A stretch of DNA of 64,000 bases from Sphingobium cyanobacteriorum (lineage in GTDB: Bacteria > Pseudomonadota > Alphaproteobacteria > Sphingomonadales > Sphingomonadaceae), in NCBI RefSeq assembly GCF_030580935.1, contig NZ_JAUQOM010000002.1:186001-250000 (forward strand). The letters run 5' to 3'. The notes under the pieces are model-generated. The model did no database searches and was not told the DNA's origin. It saw nothing but the letters and a program-made list of their open reading frames with translations. A program made the translations under genes and the position numbers. Below are positions 7,509 through 15,854 of this stretch, piece after piece (within the stretch, counting starts at the first letter, position 1; every line of letters starts with the position of its first letter).

Positions 7509-10016
7509 ATGGAGTTTCAGGTCAAGGACGAGAATCGGACGGAGGCGCAGGCGGATATCCTGATGCCGTTCGAGGATGTTCGCGAACATCTGGTCGTGGT
7601 GGGTAACGGCATGGCCGGTTGCCGCGCGATCGAGGAACTGCTGGCGCGCGATGCGGGGCGCTATCGCGTCACCATCTTCGGCGCGGAGCCTTATGTGAAC
7701 TATAACCGCATCATGCTCTCGCCGGTGCTGGCGGGGGAAAAGACGTTCGAGCAGATCGTCATCAACGACCGCAAATGGTATGATGACAATGGCATCGACC
7801 TGATCGCGGGCGATCCGGTGACGATGATCGACCGGGCTGCCAAGACTGTAACCAGCCAGTCGGGTCGCACCATGGGCTATGACAAGCTGCTGATCGCCAC
7901 CGGATCCGATCCGTTCATCATTCCGGTGCCGGGCAAGGACTTGCCCGGAGTCATCAGCTTTCGTGACATGAAGGATGTCGATACCATGCTTGCCGCCGCC
8001 GATGCGGGCGGGGATGCGGTGGTGATCGGCGGCGGCCTGCTGGGACTGGAGGCGGCGCACGGCCTGACCTTGCGCGGCATGAAGGTGACGGTCATCCACC
8101 TGATGGACACGCTGATGGAGCGGCAACTGGACGAGGCGGCGGGCTGGCTGCTCAAGAGCGCGCTGGAGGCACGGGGCCAGACGATCCTGACCGGGGCGAA
8201 TACCGAAGCCATTTATGGCGAGGGCAAGGTCGAGGGCGTCCGGCTGAAGGACGGGCGCGAAATTCCGGCCAGCCTTGTCGTCATGGCGGTGGGCATTCGC
8301 CCCGCAACCGCCCTGGCGCGCGACGCCGGGCTGGAGGTCAATCGCGGGATCAAGGTGGACGACCATATGGTCACAAGCGATCCCGACGTGCTGGCGGTCG
8401 GCGAGTGCGTCGAGCATGACGGCAATGTCTATGGGCTGGTCGCACCGCTGTGGGACATGTGCCGCAGCCTGGCCGACGGGCTGACCGGCCAGCATAGCGG
8501 CTACAAGGGGTCCGTCACCTCGACCAAGCTGAAGGTGGCGGGTCTGGACGTGTTCTCCGCCGGGGATTTTTCGGGCGGCGCGGGGTGCGAGGATATCGTC
8601 CTGCGCGATGCGTCACGCGGCATTTACAAGCGGGTTGTCGTCAAGGACGACCGGATCGTCGGCGCTGTCCTCTATGGCGATACTGCGGACGGGGGCTGGT
8701 ATTTCGACCTGCTCAAGCGCGGCGCGACTATCGCTGACATGCGTGATCTGCTGATTTTCGGCCAGAGTTACGCCGCAGGAGGAGGCGCGCTGGACCCTAA
8801 GACGGCCGTTGCGGCACTCTCGGACGATGCCGAGATTTGCGGCTGCAACGGCGTCAGCAAGGGTCAGGTCGTGGCCTGCATTGAAAAGGGGGCTTGCAGC
8901 CTGGATGCGGTGCGGGCGGGATGCAAGGCGTCGGCCAGTTGCGGCAGTTGCACGGGCCTTGTCGAAAATCTGCTGGCCGTGGTGCTGGGCGATGATGTGC
9001 AATCCGGTCCCAGAACGATGTGCAAATGCACCAGTTTCGGTCATGACGATGTGCGGCGGGAGATCGTGGCGCAGGGGATGCGCTCCATCCCCGAAGTGAT
9101 GCACAAGCTGCACTGGTCCACGCCGGATGGCTGTTCCTCCTGCCGCCCGGCGCTCAATTATTATCTGCTGTGCGCGCTGCCCGGCGAATATCAGGATGAT
9201 CAGCAGAGCCGTTTCGTCAATGAACGGATGCACGCCAATATCCAGAAGGACGGCACCTATTCGGTCGTGCCGCGCATGTGGGGTGGCCTCACCAATCCGC
9301 GGGAATTGCGCGCGATCGCCGATGTGGTCGAAAAGTTCAATGCCCCGATGGTGAAGGTCACTGGCGGCCAGCGGCTCGACATTTTCGGTATCAGGAAGGA
9401 AGATTTGCCTGCGGTCTGGGCCGACCTCAACGCCGCAGGCATGGTGTCGGGCCATGCCTATGGCAAGTCTCTGCGTACGGTGAAAACCTGTGTCGGGTCA
9501 GAATGGTGCCGCTTTGGCACGCAGGATTCGACCGGCCTTGGCGTCAGGATCGAGCGGATGACCTGGGGGTCGTGGATGCCGCACAAGTTCAAGATCGCGG
9601 TGTCGGGCTGTCCCCGCAATTGTGCGGAGGCGACGATCAAGGATTTCGGGGTGGTCTGCGTGGACTCAGGCTATGAACTGCATATCGGCGGCAATGGCGG
9701 CATCCATGTCCGCGCCACCGACCTGTTGTGCAAGGTCGCGACCGAGCAGGAAGCGATGGATTATTGCGCCGCCTTCACCCAGCTTTACCGTGAGGAAGCG
9801 CGCTATCTGGAGCGGACCGCGCCCTGGATCGAGCGGGTCGGGGTCGATTATGTAAAGCGCCGGATCGTGGAGGATGAGGCCGGGCGTGAGGCGCTGCGTG
9901 CCCGTTTCCTCTTTTCGCAGCAGTTCATGCAGGATGATCCCTGGGCGCAGCGCGCGGCTGGCGCGAATAGCGACCTGCATCAGCACCTCGACCCTATCTC
10001 CATCGCGGCGGAGTGA
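7509..10016 (+). CDS. nirB: Assimilatory nitrite reductase [NAD(P)H], large subunit
   Basis: This 835-residue cytoplasmic flavoenzyme reduces nitrite to ammonium with six electrons. The order is: FAD/NAD(P)H oxidoreductase domain ('VVVGNGMAGCRAIEELLARD' near residue 30, 'VVIGGGLLGLEAAHG' near 175), a BFD-like [2Fe-2S] domain ('CGCNG', 'CGSCTG'), a second BFD-like unit ('CKCTSF', 'CSSCRPALN'), and the sirohaem/[4Fe-4S] reductase half with the cluster cysteines in 'CVGSEWC' and 'CPRNC'. Length is normal for NirB. The start follows 'CTCCGGAGACAC' and lies just past the attenuator. It is first in the operon nirB-nirD-nasA-SUMT; the last gene makes the sirohaem precursor. Confidence 0.97.
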   Translation: MEFQVKDENRTEAQADILMPFEDVREHLVVVGNGMAGCRAIEELLARDAGRYRVTIFGAEPYVNYNRIMLSPVLAGEKTFEQIVINDRKWYDDNGIDLIAGDPVTMIDRAAKTVTSQSGRTMGYDKLLIATGSDPFIIPVPGKDLPGVISFRDMKDVDTMLAAADAGGDAVVIGGGLLGLEAAHGLTLRGMKVTVIHLMDTLMERQLDEAAGWLLKSALEARGQTILTGANTEAIYGEGKVEGVRLKDGREIPASLVVMAVGIRPATALARDAGLEVNRGIKVDDHMVTSDPDVLAVGECVEHDGNVYGLVAPLWDMCRSLADGLTGQHSGYKGSVTSTKLKVAGLDVFSAGDFSGGAGCEDIVLRDASRGIYKRVVVKDDRIVGAVLYGDTADGGWYFDLLKRGATIADMRDLLIFGQSYAAGGGALDPKTAVAALSDDAEICGCNGVSKGQVVACIEKGACSLDAVRAGCKASASCGSCTGLVENLLAVVLGDDVQSGPRTMCKCTSFGHDDVRREIVAQGMRSIPEVMHKLHWSTPDGCSSCRPALNYYLLCALPGEYQDDQQSRFVNERMHANIQKDGTYSVVPRMWGGLTNPRELRAIADVVEKFNAPMVKVTGGQRLDIFGIRKEDLPAVWADLNAAGMVSGHAYGKSLRTVKTCVGSEWCRFGTQDSTGLGVRIERMTWGSWMPHKFKIAVSGCPRNCAEATIKDFGVVCVDSGYELHIGGNGGIHVRATDLLCKVATEQEAMDYCAAFTQLYREEARYLERTAPWIERVGVDYVKRRIVEDEAGREALRARFLFSQQFMQDDPWAQRAAGANSDLHQHLDPISIAAE

Positions 10017-10021
10017 GACAT

Positions 10022-10357
10022 ATGACCGACTGGATCGATATCGGCACGCTGGCCGACATTCCGCAGCGCGGCGCCCGCACGGTGCAGATTGGCGGCGGGA
10101 AAGAGATTGCCGTGTTCCGCACCGGCGACGACCATGTCTTTGCGCTGGTCAACGAATGCCCGCACAAGAAGGGGCCGCTCAGCCAGGGGATCGTCCATGG
10201 GCATAGTGTCGCCTGCCCGCTGCACAACTGGAACATCGCGCTGAAAACCGGCGAGGCGCAGGGCGAAGATACAGGCTGCACCCCGACGATTGCGGTGAAG
10301 CAGGAAGATGGCCGCATCCTGATCGCGCGGCCGCAAATGGCGCAGGCGGCAGCCTGA
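10022..10357 (+). CDS. nirD: Nitrite reductase small subunit, Rieske-type
   Basis: This 111-residue partner of NirB has a Rieske-like fold. The cluster-ligand pattern is complete, with 'CPHKKGPLSQG' and 'CPLHNWNI' giving Cys-X-His and Cys-X2-His. Many NirD proteins lack some of these ligands, so retention here suggests a real [2Fe-2S] centre. I chose ATG 10022, five bases after the nirB stop; a GTG overlapping that stop would add only three residues. The stop overlaps the nasA start by one base. Confidence 0.93.
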   Translation: MTDWIDIGTLADIPQRGARTVQIGGGKEIAVFRTGDDHVFALVNECPHKKGPLSQGIVHGHSVACPLHNWNIALKTGEAQGEDTGCTPTIAVKQEDGRILIARPQMAQAAA

Positions 10358-12969
10358 TGCGCCAGGCGATCCGCACCACCTGCGCCTATTGCGGCGTCGG
10401 TTGCGGCATCGCGGCGACGCCGACCGGCGGCCGCGCCGTGACCATCAGGGGGGATGAGGCCCATCCTGCCAATGCGGGCAAGCTCTGTTCCAAGGGCACG
10501 CATCTGGGCGAGACGGTGGGGCTTGAAGGTCGCCTGCTCCATCCCATGATCGGCGACAAGCGTGCCGGATGGGACAGGGCGCTGGATCTTGTCGCCAAAC
10601 GCTTCCGCGAAACGACTGCCAGATATGGTCCCGACAGTGTCGCCTTCTACGTCTCCGGCCAGTTGCTGACCGAGGATTATTATGTCGCCAACAAGCTGAT
10701 GAAGGGCTTCATCGGTTCGGCGAACATCGACACGAACAGCCGTTTGTGCATGTCCAGCGCCGTCGCCGGCCATAACCGCGCCTTTGGCGAAGATGTCGTA
10801 CCCGCCAGCTATGACGATATGGAAGAAGCGGACCTGATCGTGCTGGTCGGGTCCAACACCGCCTGGTGCCACCCGATCGTCTATCAGCGCATTCAGGCCG
10901 CCCGTGCCGCGCGCGGCACGAAGCTGGTCGTGATCGACCCGCGCCGCACCGAAACCTGCGAGGATGCCGACCTGCATCTGGCCGTGAAACCCGGCACCGA
11001 CGTTGCGCTGATGAACGGGTTGCTGGCCTGGTGCGCGGCCGAGGGGATCACCGATCCGGCCTTCCTGCGCGACAGCGTGAGCGCGCCAGAAGGCTTTTGG
11101 GAGCATGTCGGCAACGGCCATGATCTTTGGACCACCGCAAAGACGTGCGACATCGCGCCTGCGCTGCTGGAGCAATTTTATCGCCTGTTCGCCGCGACGC
11201 CGCGCACCGTCACGCTGTTCAGCCAAGGGATCAACCAGTCGATCCGCGGCACTGATCAGGTCAATGCGATCATCAACGTTCATCTGGCGACGGGCCGCAT
11301 CGGCAAGCCGGGCGCGGCGCCCTTTTCGATCACCGGCCAGCCCAACGCCATGGGCGGGCGCGAGGTTGGCGGGCTGGCGTCGACGCTGGCGGCGCATATG
11401 GATTTCGCGCCGGACAATGTGGCACGGGTTGGCCGCTTCTGGGCCGCACCGACGATGGCTACCAAGCCGGGGCTGAAGGCCGTGGACCTGTTTCGCGCGA
11501 TCCATGAGGGGCGGATCAAGGCGCTGTGGGTGATGGCGACCAACCCCGCCGTCTCGCTGCCCGATGCGGGGCGTGTGCGCGAGGCGCTGGAGGCGGTGCC
11601 CTTCCTCGTCGTGTCGGACATCATCGCCGACACCGACAGCAGCGTCCATGCCGATGTTCGCCTGCCTGCCGCCGGATGGGGGGAGAAGGATGGCACCGTC
11701 ACTAATAGTGACCGCACGATCAGCCGGCAGCGCCCTTTCCTGGCGCTGCCGGGCGAAGCCAAACCGGACTGGTGGATTATCAAGGAAGTCGCCCGCCGCA
11801 TGGGTTGGCAGAGCGCCTTCGCCTATGACCGGCCAGCCGACATCTGGCGCGAACATGCACGCCTGACCGCCTATCAGAATGACGGGACGCGGCTGCTCAA
11901 CCTGCGCGCGCAGGCGACGATCGGCAATGACGCCTATGACGCCATGGAACCGTTCCGCTGGGGCGGGGAGACGCCCTTTGCCGCTGGCCGTTTCCCGACG
12001 CCCGATGGCAAGGCGCGGCTGGTGCTGACGAAGCAGATGGAGATTCAGGCGCCGCTCAAGGACTGGCCGATGACCCTCAACACTGGCCGCTATCGCGATC
12101 AGTGGCACACGATGACACGCACGGGCCTTGCCCCCAAGCTGGCGCGGCATCGCGAAGAGCCGCTGGTCGAGATGCATCCGCGCGACGCCAAGGCGTTCGG
12201 CATCGCAGATCGTGATCTCGCCCGCGTATCGACCGCGCAGGGCCATAGTATCTTCCGCGTGGCGATCAACGAAGGCCAGCGCGTGGGCGAGATTTTCACG
12301 CCGATCCACTGGACTGACCAGATATCGAGCGGCGGGCGCACCGGCCTGCTGCCCCGGCCGCTGGTCGATCCCCATTCGGGTCAGCCAGGTTTCAAATCGA
12401 CCCCGGCCAGCGTCGAGAAAGTTGCGACCGCATGGCAGGGTTTCCTGATCTTGCGGGGCCATGAGCCGATAAAGCTGCCCTGCCTCTGGGCCACCAAGAT
12501 CAGCGTGCCGGGCGGCGCGCTCTACGAAGTGGCGGGCAATGGTGATGCCGCGCGGCTGGAAGCGTGCCTGCCCAAAGGCGAGCGGGTCGAGGCGATCGAC
12601 CAGACGCGCGGCACGCGGCGGGTGGCAATCATCCGCGAGGGCAAGCTGGCGGGGGTGTTGTTCGTGACGCGGACGGGGCTGCTGCCCGCGCGTGACTGGT
12701 TGATCGGGCAATTGTCGGTCGAGGGGGTGGGCGCATCGGTGCTCGCGGCGCGGGGACCGGGGAGTCAGCCTGACAAGGGCGCGGTGGTGTGTGTCTGTTT
12801 CGACATGGGCTTGAACCAGATCGTCGCGGCGATCCGGGAACAGCAATTGGTGGACGTGCCCGCCATCGGCAAGGCGATCGGGGCAGGAACCAATTGTGGA
12901 TCATGTCGGCCCGCGCTCGCCAATCTGTTGAAAGAAACCCGTCAGGAGACGCTCCATGCAGCCGAATGA
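10357..12969 (+). CDS. nasA: Assimilatory nitrate reductase, molybdopterin catalytic subunit
   Basis: This 870-residue cytoplasmic enzyme reduces nitrate to nitrite. The N-terminus holds a [4Fe-4S] site ('CAYCGVGC' plus the Cys in 'GKLCSKGTH'). The Mo-bisMGD ligand is the Cys in 'NSRLCMSSAVAGHNRAFGED'. MGD-binding segments such as 'LVGSNTAWCHPI' and 'VIDPRRTETCEDAD' follow. The C-terminal tail is a BFD-like [2Fe-2S] domain ('VCVCFD...NCGSC'), as in the longer NasA proteins that take electrons from ferredoxin or an NADH-linked partner. No separate electron-transfer subunit (NasC) is encoded here; NirB or ferredoxin could serve, but the sequence does not show which. Start overlaps the nirD stop. 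Confidence 0.96.
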   Translation: MRQAIRTTCAYCGVGCGIAATPTGGRAVTIRGDEAHPANAGKLCSKGTHLGETVGLEGRLLHPMIGDKRAGWDRALDLVAKRFRETTARYGPDSVAFYVSGQLLTEDYYVANKLMKGFIGSANIDTNSRLCMSSAVAGHNRAFGEDVVPASYDDMEEADLIVLVGSNTAWCHPIVYQRIQAARAARGTKLVVIDPRRTETCEDADLHLAVKPGTDVALMNGLLAWCAAEGITDPAFLRDSVSAPEGFWEHVGNGHDLWTTAKTCDIAPALLEQFYRLFAATPRTVTLFSQGINQSIRGTDQVNAIINVHLATGRIGKPGAAPFSITGQPNAMGGREVGGLASTLAAHMDFAPDNVARVGRFWAAPTMATKPGLKAVDLFRAIHEGRIKALWVMATNPAVSLPDAGRVREALEAVPFLVVSDIIADTDSSVHADVRLPAAGWGEKDGTVTNSDRTISRQRPFLALPGEAKPDWWIIKEVARRMGWQSAFAYDRPADIWREHARLTAYQNDGTRLLNLRAQATIGNDAYDAMEPFRWGGETPFAAGRFPTPDGKARLVLTKQMEIQAPLKDWPMTLNTGRYRDQWHTMTRTGLAPKLARHREEPLVEMHPRDAKAFGIADRDLARVSTAQGHSIFRVAINEGQRVGEIFTPIHWTDQISSGGRTGLLPRPLVDPHSGQPGFKSTPASVEKVATAWQGFLILRGHEPIKLPCLWATKISVPGGALYEVAGNGDAARLEACLPKGERVEAIDQTRGTRRVAIIREGKLAGVLFVTRTGLLPARDWLIGQLSVEGVGASVLAARGPGSQPDKGAVVCVCFDMGLNQIVAAIREQQLVDVPAIGKAIGAGTNCGSCRPALANLLKETRQETLHAAE

Positions 12970-13768
12970 GATGATTTCGCCTGGTGAGGTATGGCTGGTC
13001 GGCGCGGGACCGGGCGACCCGGATCTTTTGACCCGCAAGGCAGAAAAGCTGATCGCGGCCGCCGACATCCTGTTTTACGATGCGCTGGTCGGGCCGGGCG
13101 TGCTCGACCTGATCCCGGCGGGGGTGGAGCGGGTGAGCGTCGGCAAGCGGTCGGGGCGGCACAGCAAGCAGCAGGACAGCATCAACGATCTGCTGTTGGC
13201 GGCGGCAAAAGCGGGGCGGCGTGTCGTGCGGCTGAAAGGCGGCGATCCGTCGGTGTTCGGCCGGTCGGCGGAGGAGATGGCGCATCTGGGCCAGGCCGGG
13301 GTGCGTTTCCATATCTGCCCCGGCATCACCACGGCGAGCGCGGCAGCGGCGAGCGGCAGTGCATCACTGACGCTGCGCGGCGTGGCGCGGGGGCTGACGC
13401 TGGTGACGGCGCATCTCAAGGCGGGGGAGCCGTTGAGGCTGGACTGGGATATGCTGGCGCGACCGGGCGGGACGCTGGGCATCTATATGGGCCGCGCGGC
13501 GGCAGGCGAGATCGGTCGATCGCTGATCGCGGCGGGGCGCGACCCGGAAACGCCGGTGATGGTGGCGGTCAATGTGTCGCTGCCGGGCGAGAGGCTGATT
13601 CGGGGCAAGCTGTCGGCGCTGGCGTTTCTGGTACAGACGATCAGCGATGACGATCCGACATTGTTGCTGATCGGTGAAGCGGTGGCAGGCACGCCGATGC
13701 TGGTGGATGGGACGGCTAGAGTATCGTGCGGAAAAGTGGGGGCCGGTTTTCCACCAGAAAAGATGTGA
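12956..13768 (+). CDS. cobA: Uroporphyrinogen-III C-methyltransferase (SUMT)
   Basis: This 270-residue enzyme methylates uroporphyrinogen III twice with S-adenosylmethionine to make precorrin-2, the branch point to sirohaem and cobalamin. The family signatures are clear: 'WLVGAGPGDPDLLTRKA' near the N-terminus, 'VRLKGGDPSVFGR' in the middle and 'CPGITTASAAAA' after it. It overlaps the 3' end of nasA by 14 bases and has a strong 'AGGAGACGCTCC' ribosome site inside nasA. The CysG dehydrogenase/chelatase part is absent, so those steps must be encoded elsewhere. Its place in this operon points to sirohaem supply for NirB. The symbol could also be cysG or nirE. Confidence 0.94.
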   Translation: MQPNEMISPGEVWLVGAGPGDPDLLTRKAEKLIAAADILFYDALVGPGVLDLIPAGVERVSVGKRSGRHSKQQDSINDLLLAAAKAGRRVVRLKGGDPSVFGRSAEEMAHLGQAGVRFHICPGITTASAAAASGSASLTLRGVARGLTLVTAHLKAGEPLRLDWDMLARPGGTLGIYMGRAAAGEIGRSLIAAGRDPETPVMVAVNVSLPGERLIRGKLSALAFLVQTISDDDPTLLLIGEAVAGTPMLVDGTARVSCGKVGAGFPPEKM

Positions 13769-13831
13769 AAACAGAAAACTGGAGCGCGCGCTAGCGTGGC
13801 GCTTCAGAGGTAATCCGGTACGCCTTCGCAA

Positions 13832-14353
13832 TCATAAAGCCGCCAGATCCTCCGGCCGGTTGATGTTGGGCAGGATAAGGCCCGGCATATCCACCACACG
13901 CGCGCTGATGCGGTCGAGCCAGCCATGAATGGAGCGGTTGTTGTCCTCCGCCAGATGAGCGTCCAGTTCGGGCGCGAGCATGGCGGGCCACCAGCCGAGC
14001 AGTTGCTGCCCCTTCAGGATCGCAGCACCTTCACCGATCAGCTTTGCAGGCAAGCCGGTGGGATAGAAGGGCATGTCGCAGCCGGTGGTCAGGACGCCGG
14101 TAAAGCCCTGATCGAGCGCATGGCGGAGCGCGGCGTTCAACCCGCCAAGAGGCCCCAGATCGGGCGCGGGGCGATCGGGCAGTCCGCCTTCTCGCCCGCA
14201 TAGGACGACTGTAACGACATGGGGCGCAAGGCCGGCCGTCGCATGGTCGATCAGGGTGCGGCCGTCGGCCATGCGCGCCATTGCCTTGTCGCTGCCAAAG
14301 CGCGTGGCGCGTCCACCCGCCAGCACGGCCCCCAATATCCGTCTATCGTCCAT
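13832..14353 (-). CDS. mobA: Molybdenum cofactor guanylyltransferase
   Basis: This enzyme of about 173 residues attaches GMP to molybdopterin, forming the MGD cofactor needed by both NasA and FdsA. The nucleotide-binding loop 'ILGAVLAGGRATRFGSDKAM' lies at the start, and 'DLGPLGGLNAALRHAL' and 'TTGCDMPFYPTG' are the usual following motifs. I preferred the ATG at 14353 (ribosome site AAGGGAG) over one at 14374, because the latter falls inside a palindrome that looks like the regulator's operator. It is transcribed divergently from the LysR gene and lies between two molybdoenzyme operons, which explains its location. Confidence 0.93.
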   Translation of the reverse strand: MDDRRILGAVLAGGRATRFGSDKAMARMADGRTLIDHATAGLAPHVVTVVLCGREGGLPDRPAPDLGPLGGLNAALRHALDQGFTGVLTTGCDMPFYPTGLPAKLIGEGAAILKGQQLLGWWPAMLAPELDAHLAEDNNRSIHGWLDRISARVVDMPGLILPNINRPEDLAAL

Positions 14354-14363
14354 TACCGCTCCC

Positions 14364-14384
14364 TTGATAGCCATGCTCTATAAG
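14364..14384. promoter_or_regulatory. Putative LysR operator in the mobA-lysR divergent region
   Basis: TTGATAG-N7-CTATAAG is an interrupted palindrome with the core ATAG-N7-CTAT, the form bound by OxyR-like LysR proteins. It lies 16 bases before the chosen lysR ATG and upstream of mobA. A near-identical site precedes fdsG. Autoregulation is an inference. Confidence 0.6.
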
Positions 14385-14400
14385 GCATAAGGTGAAGGAT

Positions 14401-15303
14401 ATGCAGACCCGACTTGTCGAATATTTTCTGGCGCTGGAGCGCGAAGGCCATTTTGCGCGGGCGGCGGCACAGTGCAATGTGTCGCAGCCCACCTTGTCGG
14501 CGGGAATCGCCACGCTGGAGACGCAACTGGGCAAGCGGCTGGTCCGGCGCGACCGCGCATATGCCGGACTGACGGCAGAGGGCGAGGCAGTGCTGCCGTG
14601 GGCGCGGCAACTGATCGCGGCGGCCGAGGCGCTGGGCCAGGCGGCAGAGACGGCGCGCGGGCCGTTGAAAGGCGAAGTGCGGCTGGGTGCGATCCCGGCG
14701 GCGATGCCCGCCATCGGCTGTCTGGTCGCGGCGATGCAGGCGCGGCATCCGGGCCTCAACATGTCGATCCGGGCGCTGACATCCCGCCAGATCGAGCGGG
14801 AGCTGGCAGCGTTCGAACTGGATGCGGGGTTGACCTATCTGGACTTCGAGCCGCCCGCCCATGCGCTGTCGGTCCCGCTCTATGTAGAGCGGACCATGCT
14901 GGTGAGTGCGGTGGACGGCGTGGCGGTGCCCGATCCGCTCGACTGGGCGGCACTCGCCACCCTCCCGCTCTGCCTGCTGCATCAGGGTATGCAGAACCGG
15001 CGGATATTGGACGCGCGGCTGGCCGAGCGGGGGCTGGCATTGCGACCGCTGGTAACGGCGGACTCCTATGTCGCCTTGCTGGGTCTGGTGCAGCAGGGAC
15101 GGCTATGCTCGATCATTCCCGATAGCCACGCAACCCTGCTGGACGGGCTGCGCTGGGCGCGAACGTACAAGCTGCCGGATGGGGATGAGGGCAGTCGCAT
15201 CGGCGTGATCGTGTCGGATAGCGCCCCGATGGGCCCGCTGGCGCAGGCGGTGCTGGGGGTCGCGCGGGGATTGCGTTTACCACCGGGCTTTCGGGCCAGT
15301 TGA
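14401..15303 (+). CDS. LysR-family transcriptional regulator, probably of the formate dehydrogenase operon
   Basis: This is a 300-residue DNA-binding regulator. The winged helix-turn-helix is at residues about 1-60 ('YFLALEREGHFARAAAQCNV', 'SQPTLSAGIATLETQLGKRL'), followed by the substrate-binding-like sensor domain. The ligand is unknown. LysR regulators beside fds operons are known in other proteobacteria, where they respond to formate. Here the gene sits directly upstream of fdsG, and two similar ATAG-N7-CTAT sites flank it: one before its own start, and one overlapping its stop codon at the right distance from the fds promoter. An upstream GTG at 14392 would add three residues. Confidence 0.9.
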   Translation: MQTRLVEYFLALEREGHFARAAAQCNVSQPTLSAGIATLETQLGKRLVRRDRAYAGLTAEGEAVLPWARQLIAAAEALGQAAETARGPLKGEVRLGAIPAAMPAIGCLVAAMQARHPGLNMSIRALTSRQIERELAAFELDAGLTYLDFEPPAHALSVPLYVERTMLVSAVDGVAVPDPLDWAALATLPLCLLHQGMQNRRILDARLAERGLALRPLVTADSYVALLGLVQQGRLCSIIPDSHATLLDGLRWARTYKLPDGDEGSRIGVIVSDSAPMGPLAQAVLGVARGLRLPPGFRAS

Positions 15304-15320
15304 TAGATTTTTTCTATCAA
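15300..15320. promoter_or_regulatory. Putative LysR operator of the fds operon
   Basis: TTGATAGA-TTTTT-TCTATCAA is a perfect 8-base palindrome with core ATAG-N7-CTAT. It overlaps the lysR stop codon and is centred about 63 bases before the predicted fds transcription start, the usual place for a LysR recognition site. Confidence 0.72.
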
Positions 15321-15337
15321 AGATGGATGAGTTCAAT

Positions 15338-15366
15338 TTGACCGGCTGGCCCTGCGGGCGCAGGAT
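15338..15366 (+). promoter_or_regulatory. Predicted fds operon promoter
   Basis: TTGACC and CAGGAT are spaced by 17 bases. The -35 element is good and the -10 element is weak, as expected of a promoter that needs an activator. The operator palindrome lies just upstream. Confidence 0.45.
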
Positions 15367-15401
15367 CACAGGCAAAATATGGCCAAAAAGGCAGGGTAGA
15401 G

Positions 15402-15854
15402 ATGGAAGAATTTATCGCCGCCTGGATCGCGCGCCATGGCGCGACACGCGACCGGCTGTTGCCTTTGCTTCATGCGATGCAGGAAGAGGCTGGGCATGTC
15501 GACGATGCGTGGGTGCCGGGAATCGCCAGGGCGCTGAACCTCAGCCGGGCCGACGTGCATGGCGTGATCACATTCTACCATGATTTCCGGCGCGCCCCGC
15601 CGGGCCGCCATGTCGTGAAATTGTGCCGCGCGGAAAGCTGCCAGGCGCGCGGTGGCGCGGCGATCGAGGCGTCGGCGGCGCGGCGGCTGGGCGTGGCGAT
15701 GGGCGAGACGCGCGGGGACGGGCAAGTCGCGCTGGAGCCGGTCTATTGCCTGGGCCTGTGCGCGATCGGCCCCAATGCGCTGGTCGACGGACGGCCGGTG
15801 GCGCGGATCGACGCCGATATGCTGGAACGGATTGCGCTGGAGGTGGCGGCATGA
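15402..15854 (+). CDS. fdsG: NAD-dependent formate dehydrogenase, gamma subunit
   Basis: This 150-residue NuoE-like subunit has a thioredoxin fold carrying one [2Fe-2S] cluster. The four ligands are visible as 'CRAESC' (Cys-X4-Cys) and 'CLGLCA' (Cys-X3-Cys). The helical N-terminal part ('LLPLLHAMQEEAGHV') is also typical. It passes electrons between the diaphorase FdsB and the catalytic FdsA in the soluble cytoplasmic FdsABG complex, which oxidises formate to carbon dioxide with NAD+. Its stop overlaps the fdsB start (ATGA). Confidence 0.95.
   Translation: MEEFIAAWIARHGATRDRLLPLLHAMQEEAGHVDDAWVPGIARALNLSRADVHGVITFYHDFRRAPPGRHVVKLCRAESCQARGGAAIEASAARRLGVAMGETRGDGQVALEPVYCLGLCAIGPNALVDGRPVARIDADMLERIALEVAA

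Noticed and set aside
9994..12846. A 950-residue open frame on the minus strand opposite nirD-nasA
   Set aside because: Its composition is that of a shadow frame in GC-rich DNA, full of Arg, His and Gln. The plus strand encodes well-recognised NirD and NasA.
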